DNA of 7,199 nt, taken from Acidimicrobiales bacterium. GTDB taxonomy: Bacteria; Actinomycetota; Acidimicrobiia; Acidimicrobiales; JABEUL01. The translations under genes were made by a program, and so were the position numbers. This document shows, piece by piece, positions 1 through 5,638 of the stretch. Location: the NCBI GenBank assembly GCA_027451605.1, contig DAIDJA010000087.1, positions 1-7,199 of the forward strand, read 5' to 3'. Below the pieces are notes generated by a model. It was not told the DNA's origin. It did no database searches and worked only from the letters and a program-made list of their open reading frames with translations. Numbering within the stretch: position 1 is the stretch's first letter; each line of letters opens with the position of its first letter.

Positions 1-1
1 G

Positions 2-1090
2 GTTGCCAGGAGGTTTTGGAGGGCACTTGGTTTTGCTGAAGTTCCCGAAAATGAGCAGATATTCAATGAACAGGATATTGAAGCCATTGGGATAATGCAG
101 TCGTTAGTGGGTAGCGGGTTTGTCGACGAAGACAGAGCGGTGCAGCTGGCAAGAGTGATTGGTTCTTCGGTAGCCAGAGTTGCCGAAGCGCAAATAACCA
201 TGGCCCAATCAATTGAAGTTCCTGAAACCTCACTTGAGTCGGCTGAAATCTTGGCCTTTGTATTGGATGAATTGGTCCCTAAACTTTCCTGGCTTCTGCA
301 GTATGCGTGGAAACGTCAGTTACAATCGGTATTACGCAGAATAAGAATGCACAGATACGAAGGTTTTGATAATGCGCAGACCGAATTAGCAGTGGGTTTT
401 GCGGATATGGTCGGTTTCACTTATCTGTCTCAGCAGATAGACGAAAGCAAGCTTGCCGAAGTTGTATCCAGGTTTGAGACCCTTGCCCATGATACTGTAA
501 TCGCCGGAGGAGGCAGAATAGTAAAGATGATCGGTGACGAGGCAATGTTTGTAGCCGACACGGTGGAAAGCGCGGCTTTGATAGCATTGGATTTGGTCGA
601 CATCTACTCGGACGACGATTTGTTAAGTGATATTAGGGTAGGACTCAGTTACGGTCCGGTTTTGGCCTGGGACGGAGACTATTTTGGGACAGTTGTAAAT
701 CGGGCGAGCAGAATTGTAAATATTGCCAACCCCGGATCCGTATTAACGACACGTGATTTTTATGAAGCTTTGTCTGAAGATAATCGTATGGAATTTAGAC
801 CTTTAAGACCCAGAGTTTTAAAAGACATCGGCAGAGTTGAACTTTTTTCCTTACAGCGTATCGGTGCCGATCCGACAGTTTCAACCGGTAGGCTCGGTTT
901 GAGGCTTAAAAAATTGAGCGAAGTACTTAGGGATCTTGACGAACTTCGAGAACACGGTCAGAATTTGGTTTCAAATGTTACCCAATCAGAACCTGTCAAG
1001 CCTGATAGTGGCGATGCCGAAGGCTCTAAGATCAATGCTGCCATTAAAGGACTCAATTGGATTGCCAAGCAGATCGATAACGGAACCTGA
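2..1090 (+). CDS. Class III adenylate cyclase, Rv1264-like (5'-truncated by window edge)
   Basis: Probably makes cAMP from ATP. The frame is open from base 2, so the start lies before the window. Numbering from the Met at 95, residues before about 85 (plus 31 in-frame residues upstream) resemble the N-terminal regulatory domain of actinobacterial cyclases such as Rv1264, which is autoinhibitory and pH-responsive there. The catalytic domain covers about 95-255. All expected residues are present: metal-binding D104 (FADMVGF) and D148 (GDEAMF), adenine-specifying K144 and D195 (DYFG), and transition-state N202 and R206 (VNRASR). The K/D pair favours ATP over GTP. No membrane segment is visible, so it is probably cytosolic. 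Residues 264-331 form a charged, helix-prone tail not typical of the catalytic domain. Its last 34 codons are antisense to the mannosidase gene. Family call firm; pH sensing is inferred by homology only. Confidence 0.93.
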   Translation, partial: VARRFWRALGFAEVPENEQIFNEQDIEAIGIMQSLVGSGFVDEDRAVQLARVIGSSVARVAEAQITMAQSIEVPETSLESAEILAFVLDELVPKLSWLLQYAWKRQLQSVLRRIRMHRYEGFDNAQTELAVGFADMVGFTYLSQQIDESKLAEVVSRFETLAHDTVIAGGGRIVKMIGDEAMFVADTVESAALIALDLVDIYSDDDLLSDIRVGLSYGPVLAWDGDYFGTVVNRASRIVNIANPGSVLTTRDFYEALSEDNRMEFRPLRPRVLKDIGRVELFSLQRIGADPTVSTGRLGLRLKKLSEVLRDLDELREHGQNLVSNVTQSEPVKPDSGDAEGSKINAAIKGLNWIAKQIDNGT

Positions 1091-3634
1091 ACACCCTTTA
1101 ATTTCAGCTGTCTTTAAAGAATCAGTCGGATTAAATACTCGGATTTCAAGTTTCTCCTGAGACTTAGTAATTGCAGAAATTTCACAGTTTGAAATCTCCA
1201 ATTTTGGGTAATTTATAGCGCTATTTTCGGATCCGGTTCCTCTGATAACTTTAAAGGGCAACACATATCTGGCTTTGGCTTCATATACATCCAGATCTTC
1301 GTCAACGGCAACCGCATAGGTAAAGCTATGAAATCCCTGCATTTGAGCGTCTGAAGTTTCAAGGTTCGGACCTGCAGAGAGGGGTCTGTTGGTCATTGTA
1401 ATTCTGCTTAAGTATTTAACCGACCTGATTAATGTAAGTGAAATTGAATTTGCAACTCCATTTTCTATGTCAGTTAACTCATATTCGCCTACGCAATCAA
1501 GCAAAATTGTTATATTTCCGGCTCTTATATAGCTTAAAGCCGGGAAGGTTGGAATTCCTACTTCAGTGATCCCTCCTTCGGCGTATAGTCCTCGCTTCAC
1601 TTCTCCGAAGGCGGTATCGGCCAGCGATTCAGCAGCACCGCCCTGAATCGGAAAGACTGCACGTAAACGATGATCTTTTGCGGTATTTTCAATTTGATGT
1701 GTAACCCTGACAAAATTCTCATTGGCATTCAATTCCAAAAAAGTAATAACCTTAAGAGTGGTTGAATCTTCCCGCGATCTGGAAATATCGTCAATATAGG
1801 CGGGAATTGAGTAAATTCTGTCAATCTTTACAATTGCTTTTATTGGTCCGGCTGGAATTATTTCAGTTGATGCAGATATGGGAGTGTCAATAAATGTATC
1901 AAATTCAGGAGGGGAATAGTTGTAGGTGTCTCCCTGATCACCAGAATCCACCAAAGCGTTAAATCCGTCAACTCCGTTTAATGTGAAACTTCCGTCGGAC
2001 TTATTTAGCTCTATTTTCAGGTGTTTGTTTGAAAATTCGATCTTGGAATCGTCTTGACTAAGATTTATGGGTTGGAAATTTGTTTTAATCGATAGCGGTC
2101 TTAAAGTGTACCCGGGTTGAATGTCACAAACAGCCAACAGCCTTTGTTTTGGTGAAGAAGAGAGCCAGACGTCTACTATATTATCGGGATATTCCGCCAG
2201 AGTATTTTTCAGTCTATCCAGAGTGGTGTCGACCGAAAACTCCGGATCCATTACCGAGTCAATTATTACTTTAACCTTAGTCTTATCTCCCTGAACGTCA
2301 ACGTCAACCCCAACAACAAAAGTTTTATCGTCAATTTGATTTGAGTTGAGTTGTGTCAAAATAATTGCAACTTCGCTGGACTTGAGTGAGATAAGCGGAG
2401 CATCCAGTCCCGTACCCGATCTTACGAGAATTTGGGTACCTATAATTTCGTCATGATTGTCAACTTCAAATTCAATTACCGAGTCGATTGTTTTAGCGCA
2501 AGGGTTCAAAACAAAGTTGTCACCCGAGTTTAATTTTTTGGAAAGTTCAGAATACAAATCCTCAATTAAGGCATTGCAAATTTGTCTGGCTTCGATGTAT
2601 CGGCTCTTTACAATTTCAACTACCTCATTTATACTGCAGGCACAGATTGAGTCGTGGGCCGAATTAAGTATCAGATTCTTCCAAACAAGATTTAAATAAG
2701 CTCTCGGATATGATGAGGAAAAAAGTGAGTACAATGGCTCCACGAGGGATTCTACTAAAGTCTCGGTTTGGCGAGCCAATAGTCTGATGTCGGTTCTGTT
2801 TGAAGTAACTCCCATGAGTAGATTTGAATACGCCGATGACCTTAACTCACCGTTATGGGATATTTCCGGTTTGTCTTTTAAAAGTGAGTCCGGAAGACTA
2901 TTAATTTCAATAATATAGTCAGACTGCATTTTGTTGGCCGACTGAATAACATCGGGAAGGAAGCTTTGATAAAACAGATGGTCGCTACCGTTCATATAAA
3001 GTAACGGATCGTCTTTAATAAATTCTCCCATCTGTTTTTCGTATCCGGCTATCCTGTTTATTAGAGCGACGGGATCATTGGGAAGGTTAGCGCCGTTACC
3101 GTAACCCGACATTAAAAATTCTGCATTGACAGCGGAACCATCCAGAGCATTCCATTGAAATCGGTGAGATTTAATAGCAGACGGGACTCCCCTCCAGACA
3201 ACTGCGGAATCAATTCCGACCAAATTCAGAATTTGAGGCATTTGACCGATGTGTCCGAACATGTCAGGCAAATAGCCGATCGGCATATGTCCTCCATATA
3301 CCCGAGCCTTTTCGATCCCAAGTTTAAGATTTCTAATTATAGTCTCGCCCGAAACCAGAAATTCATCCATAAGAATATACCAAGGTCCCATTTTTATGCG
3401 TCCGTTTTTGGCGAGTACCTCGAGTCTCTCTTGATTTTCCGGTCGAATTTGAAGATAATCGTCTACTACCGCAAGCTGACCGTCCAGCATAAAGCATTTA
3501 AATGATTCGTTTGTTTCCAAGAAATCCAGCAACGAATCGATTAACTTTACGAGTTTTGTACGATAGGTCTGAAATGGGAGGTACCATTCACGGTCCCAAT
3601 GAGTATGAGGAACTATATTAATTTTACGGGGCAT
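986..3634 (-). CDS. Glycoside hydrolase family 38 alpha-mannosidase
   Basis: Zinc-dependent retaining alpha-mannosidase of 882 residues, close to the length of bacterial GH38 enzymes such as E. coli MngB. The catalytic domain starts at the N-terminus with zinc ligands H12 and D14 in HTHWDREW. The nucleophile is D124 in YLPDMFGH, D218 in NGSDH is the candidate acid/base, and the last zinc ligand is H327 in NSAHDS, in the middle helical domain (about 268-345). Beta-sandwich domains follow, with the family-typical GDQGDTYNYSPP near 565-576 and NRPLSAGP near 749-756. The C-terminal strand ending AFGIATIRL also matches the family, so the stop at 986 is real although it lies inside the cyclase gene. 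There is no signal peptide or membrane segment, so it acts on internal or imported substrate. No PTS or transporter gene is adjacent, so mannosylglycerate, oligomannoside or another mannoside cannot be distinguished. No clear Shine-Dalgarno precedes the start; the HTHWD motif fixes it closely. Confidence 0.95.
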   Translation of the reverse strand: MPRKINIVPHTHWDREWYLPFQTYRTKLVKLIDSLLDFLETNESFKCFMLDGQLAVVDDYLQIRPENQERLEVLAKNGRIKMGPWYILMDEFLVSGETIIRNLKLGIEKARVYGGHMPIGYLPDMFGHIGQMPQILNLVGIDSAVVWRGVPSAIKSHRFQWNALDGSAVNAEFLMSGYGNGANLPNDPVALINRIAGYEKQMGEFIKDDPLLYMNGSDHLFYQSFLPDVIQSANKMQSDYIIEINSLPDSLLKDKPEISHNGELRSSAYSNLLMGVTSNRTDIRLLARQTETLVESLVEPLYSLFSSSYPRAYLNLVWKNLILNSAHDSICACSINEVVEIVKSRYIEARQICNALIEDLYSELSKKLNSGDNFVLNPCAKTIDSVIEFEVDNHDEIIGTQILVRSGTGLDAPLISLKSSEVAIILTQLNSNQIDDKTFVVGVDVDVQGDKTKVKVIIDSVMDPEFSVDTTLDRLKNTLAEYPDNIVDVWLSSSPKQRLLAVCDIQPGYTLRPLSIKTNFQPINLSQDDSKIEFSNKHLKIELNKSDGSFTLNGVDGFNALVDSGDQGDTYNYSPPEFDTFIDTPISASTEIIPAGPIKAIVKIDRIYSIPAYIDDISRSREDSTTLKVITFLELNANENFVRVTHQIENTAKDHRLRAVFPIQGGAAESLADTAFGEVKRGLYAEGGITEVGIPTFPALSYIRAGNITILLDCVGEYELTDIENGVANSISLTLIRSVKYLSRITMTNRPLSAGPNLETSDAQMQGFHSFTYAVAVDEDLDVYEAKARYVLPFKVIRGTGSENSAINYPKLEISNCEISAITKSQEKLEIRVFNPTDSLKTAEIKGCSGSVIDLLGNPIESFNGSIDLRAFGIATIRLDRF

Positions 3635-3731
3635 ATAACAAGATTAATGGCAATACTAAAACTAAATCAATAGACTTTAGATAAAATATAATTTTTTGGC
3701 TTAACCGGCTCTGTCTTATAGTGAGGTTTAA
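3635..3731. promoter_or_regulatory. Divergent promoter region between GH38 and RpiB-like genes
   Basis: These 97 AT-rich bases must hold the start signals of both flanking genes. On the + strand there is a perfect TATAAT at 3687-3692, about 40 bases before the RpiB-like start, and a Shine-Dalgarno-like GAGG at 3723-3726 five bases before the ATG at 3732. I find no convincing -35 hexamer for that -10. For the minus strand only weak candidates are visible (a TTGATT-like -35) and no ribosome binding site. ACTAAA is repeated in tandem at 3655-3666. No long palindrome that would mark an operator was found. Confidence 0.5.
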
Positions 3732-4145
3732 ATGAAAAATATCGCTTTAGGTTGTGATGACTGGGATGAATTCTGTGAAGAAATTGTTGGTTTTCAAAAT
3801 GAATATTATAAGGTAACTGAAAAAGTAAGAGATCCTTCTTGGGTCCAAGTTGGCTTTAAAGTTGCTACGTTAGTGGCCCACGGTAAAGTAGATTTCGGTG
3901 TTGTATGTTGTTATACCGGAACCGGCGTATCTATCGCGGCAAATAAAATAAAAGGTGTCAGGGCCGCCTTATGCTGTGACGTTGGTTCGGCCGAGGGGGC
4001 GAGACGATATAACGATGCAAATGTTTTGGCACTGAGCCAACGACTGATCGGAAAGGGCCTGAAATTTGAAATATTGCAGGCTTTTATGACCAATGGTCCC
4101 GATGAAAGTGAAATTATCAATATAAATTTACTAAAAGGCAAATGA
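3732..4145 (+). CDS. RpiB/LacA/LacB-family sugar-phosphate isomerase homologue with divergent active site
   Basis: A 137-residue Rossmann-like protein of the RpiB/LacA/LacB family, whose members interconvert aldose and ketose sugar phosphates. The family core is clear: C60 with the loop YTGTG (61-65), then SIAANKIKGVRAALC (67-81) and NDANVLAL (94-101). C60 aligns with the general-base Cys of E. coli RpiB. Other positions differ: the usual DH near the N-terminus is D9-D10, the ring-opening His before NDxNV is Y93, and the basic GGRHQxRV-like tail that binds phosphate in RpiB is replaced by the acidic PDESEI (123-128). Ribose-5-phosphate activity is therefore doubtful. I recall an actinobacterial subfamily with CCWTGTG and an aromatic residue at the His position, which this resembles, but I know of no proven function. 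A GAGG lies 5 bases upstream. The GYD gene follows after 30 bases, probably cotranscribed. Confidence 0.85.
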   Translation: MKNIALGCDDWDEFCEEIVGFQNEYYKVTEKVRDPSWVQVGFKVATLVAHGKVDFGVVCCYTGTGVSIAANKIKGVRAALCCDVGSAEGARRYNDANVLALSQRLIGKGLKFEILQAFMTNGPDESEIININLLKGK

Positions 4146-4175
4146 CCGGGTGCATTTTGAGCTAATCTAAATTTT

Positions 4176-4472
4176 ATGGCAACTTTTTTAATGCTTTCAA
4201 ATTTAGGTCCGGACGGAGCTGCGCGGCTTCGGGATAATCCCACTCGACTTCTTGAAGTAAATAAAGAGGTTGAAGAGATGGGAGTTAAAGTAATCTCGCA
4301 ATGGGCGCTATTAGGTCAATATGATTTTTGTACTGTGTTAGAGGCTCCCGATGAGAAGGTAATGGCAAAGGTTGCTGTTACCTTGGGATCCCGTGGTACT
4401 CTAAAAACCGTAACTTTGGCCGCCGTGCCCGTTGAAGAGTTTTTGAATTCAGTTAAATCTTCAACCGACTAA
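4176..4472 (+). CDS. GYD-domain protein
   Basis: A 98-residue protein matching the small GYD-domain family, a ferredoxin-like alpha/beta fold of unknown biochemical function that is common in bacteria. Visible hallmarks are the N-terminal strand MATFLMLSNLG, a helix with charged residues (about 14-35), the signature GQYDFCTVLEAPD (47-59, where Q48 stands in the eponymous G-Y-D motif), a second helix (about 60-71), and GSRGTLKTVTLAAVPVEEF (72-90). It is full length for the family. No Shine-Dalgarno sequence is evident before the ATG, but the start is supported because the first strand begins at once. It lies 30 bases after the RpiB-like gene on the same strand, and no terminator is visible between them. 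No substrate or partner can be named. Confidence 0.88.
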   Translation: MATFLMLSNLGPDGAARLRDNPTRLLEVNKEVEEMGVKVISQWALLGQYDFCTVLEAPDEKVMAKVAVTLGSRGTLKTVTLAAVPVEEFLNSVKSSTD

Positions 4473-4599
4473 ACAAATTTTTATAAGTCATCAATATAAA
4501 AAAGCTTTGAATTTATGAAAAATCTTTTGTAGTCGATTGGCTTTGGCTTTAGATATTTTATGGCTTACTTAAATTAATGGTATCGGTAAATTTATTTCG

Positions 4600-4842
4600 T
4601 CAGATCCACCACATATTTTTCTTCTTGGCTTTTCTGATATGGTCCGAAGTAAAATGCTGAGGTATTTCGTGGATTTCCGCTGCTCTCTTAACGTAGAAAA
4701 TCTCATCTCCGGTTGAAGACGTGTCAACTCTAGAAATTATATATCCGCTTGACCAGTCTCCGTCAAACTTATTCTTGATTTCTACTTTGTCGCCTATTTT
4801 TAGGCTGATTTCATTTGATTCATACAAATCTTCATTTGTCAT
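4600..4842 (-). CDS. Small hypothetical protein with Tudor/SH3-barrel-like pattern
   Basis: An 80-residue protein with no certain family. After a short acidic N-terminus (1-13) comes a run that reads like a Tudor or SH3-type small beta barrel: IGDKVEIKNKFDGDWSSGYI (16-35), then ISRVD, a turn (TSSTGDE), IFYVKRAA, and IPQHFTSDHIRKA ending in an IRxA-like strand. This matches the general pattern GDxVE...DGxW...GxI..V...YxV...P..F..xxIR seen in such barrels. It ends in a lysine-rich stretch and MWWI. Coding is supported by this fold-like alternation, by the absence of a competing gene, and by its neat divergent position next to rnhB. No Shine-Dalgarno is visible, so the start is less certain than the frame. 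Similar small proteins occur in Actinobacteria as far as I recall, but I know no function. Binding of a peptide or nucleic acid would be a guess from the fold. Confidence 0.7.
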   Translation of the reverse strand: MTNEDLYESNEISLKIGDKVEIKNKFDGDWSSGYIISRVDTSSTGDEIFYVKRAAEIHEIPQHFTSDHIRKAKKKNMWWI

Positions 4843-4860
4843 GGTAACTATTGAATATTA

Positions 4861-5514
4861 ATGATGACCGATATTAAATATCCTAACTTAAATTATGAAG
4901 TCGGGCGTGAAATATACCGCGATAGGTATATTGCAGGTGTGGACGAAGTGGGGAGAGGTTCATGGGCAGGACCTGTTTCAGTCGGGATTGTAGTCTTGGA
5001 TCTAAAGGATTTGGGTGCTTCAAAAAAACTCTTGGAATCGGATTTAGATGATTCCAAAAAACTATCTCCCAAGAAAAGATCTGAAATGTATAAATTAATT
5101 GAATCCACGGTCACTGACTTTGCCGTAGGTCATTCAAATAGCGATATTTGTGACCAATTTGGTATGACATTTGCAATTCAGGCGGCAGCGGTTAACGCAA
5201 TTGATCAACTATCGGTTAAACCTGATCATTATCTGGTAGACGGAATTTGCGATCTGGTACCAAATGCCCTACAGACCTGCATTCCAAAGGGCGACTCTAT
5301 ATGTATTTCAATTGCGGCAGCTTCAGTCGTAGCTAAAGTAACCCGGGATAAAATGATGCAACAACTTGAAGAAAGTTATCCCGGATATGATTTTTTTCAT
5401 AATAAAGGCTATCCCAGTAAAACACATATAAGGTCATTGCGCCAATTGGGTCCTTGTGAGATCCACAGAACATCGTGGCGATTTATGGAAAACATTTCTC
5501 ACTATGAGTGTTAA
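4861..5514 (+). CDS. rnhB: Ribonuclease HII
   Basis: Cleaves the RNA strand of RNA/DNA hybrids and removes single ribonucleotides misincorporated into DNA; cytosolic and metal-dependent. The 217 residues contain the DEDD active site: D28 and E29 in GVDEVGRGSWAGP, D127 in YLVDG, and D163 in AAASVVAKVTRDK. Other family marks are DDSKKLSPKKR (63-73), NKGYPSKTH (181-189) and HRTSW near the C-terminus. The G-R-G (31-33) that senses the ribonucleotide junction is intact. The length is normal. ATG occurs at 4861 and again at 4864; the first is chosen by convention, and neither has a Shine-Dalgarno, so the message may be leaderless or nearly so. It diverges from the small Tudor-like gene with 18 bases between. 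No strong terminator follows. Confidence 0.97.
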   Translation: MMTDIKYPNLNYEVGREIYRDRYIAGVDEVGRGSWAGPVSVGIVVLDLKDLGASKKLLESDLDDSKKLSPKKRSEMYKLIESTVTDFAVGHSNSDICDQFGMTFAIQAAAVNAIDQLSVKPDHYLVDGICDLVPNALQTCIPKGDSICISIAAASVVAKVTRDKMMQQLEESYPGYDFFHNKGYPSKTHIRSLRQLGPCEIHRTSWRFMENISHYEC

Positions 5515-5553
5515 AAGTTGCCACTTAAATAGTATTTGTGTAAAGTAAAATTT

Positions 5554-5571
5554 AGATATAAGATTATATCT
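5554..5571. repeat. Perfect AT-rich 18-bp inverted repeat (possible operator)
   Basis: AGATATAA (5554-5561) and TTATATCT (5564-5571) are exact reverse complements separated by GA. The site lies between rnhB and the 427-residue protein gene, just upstream of a candidate promoter at 5581-5609. It lacks the G+C stem and T run of an intrinsic terminator, so a dimeric-regulator site is the better guess. AT-rich palindromes also arise by chance in such DNA. Confidence 0.4.
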
Positions 5572-5580
5572 GTAGTAACA

Positions 5581-5609
5581 CTTACAGTTAAAAATATACG
5601 ATAGATAAT
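5581..5609 (+). promoter_or_regulatory. Candidate sigma70-type promoter for the 427-residue protein gene
   Basis: CTTACA (5581-5586, 4 of 6 to TTGACA) and GATAAT (5604-5609, 5 of 6 to TATAAT) are separated by 17 bases. Transcription would start near 5616, about 23 bases before the ATG. An alternative pair, TTGTGT (5536-5541) and TAAGAT (5559-5564), also with 17 bases between, overlaps the palindrome and is less convincing. Confidence 0.45.
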
Positions 5610-5613
5610 TTTC

Positions 5614-5627
5614 AGGAGATACGGAAG
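5614..5627 (+). promoter_or_regulatory. Ribosome-binding region with two purine motifs
   Basis: AGGAGA (5614-5619) is the strongest Shine-Dalgarno sequence in the window but stands 19 bases from the ATG at 5639, too far for normal use. GGAAG (5623-5627) is 11 bases away and is the more likely site. An in-frame TAA at 5630-5632 rules out any earlier start, and the next in-frame ATG is at codon 221, so 5639 is effectively forced. Confidence 0.5.
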
Positions 5628-5638
5628 TCTAATTAGTA

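Noticed and set aside
936..1160. Plus-strand 74-codon open frame across the cyclase end
   Set aside because: It overlaps two well-supported genes, has no family pattern, and reads as an out-of-frame shadow.
2457..2699. Plus-strand 80-codon open frame inside the mannosidase gene
   Set aside because: Antisense to conserved GH38 sequence, with no ribosome site or recognisable motif.
3155..3505. Plus-strand 116-codon open frame inside the mannosidase gene
   Set aside because: Antisense to the GH38 catalytic domain; its composition is that of a complement strand, not of a protein family.
3911..4243. Minus-strand 110-codon open frame across the RpiB-like and GYD genes
   Set aside because: It covers parts of two genuine genes on the other strand and has no independent support.
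4473..4599. Possible bidirectional terminator between the converging GYD and small-protein genes
   Set aside because: The 127 bases are very AT-rich, but I found no stable G+C stem followed by a T run on either strand.
4893..5114. Minus-strand 73-codon open frame inside rnhB
   Set aside because: Antisense to the RNase HII active-site region; a shadow.
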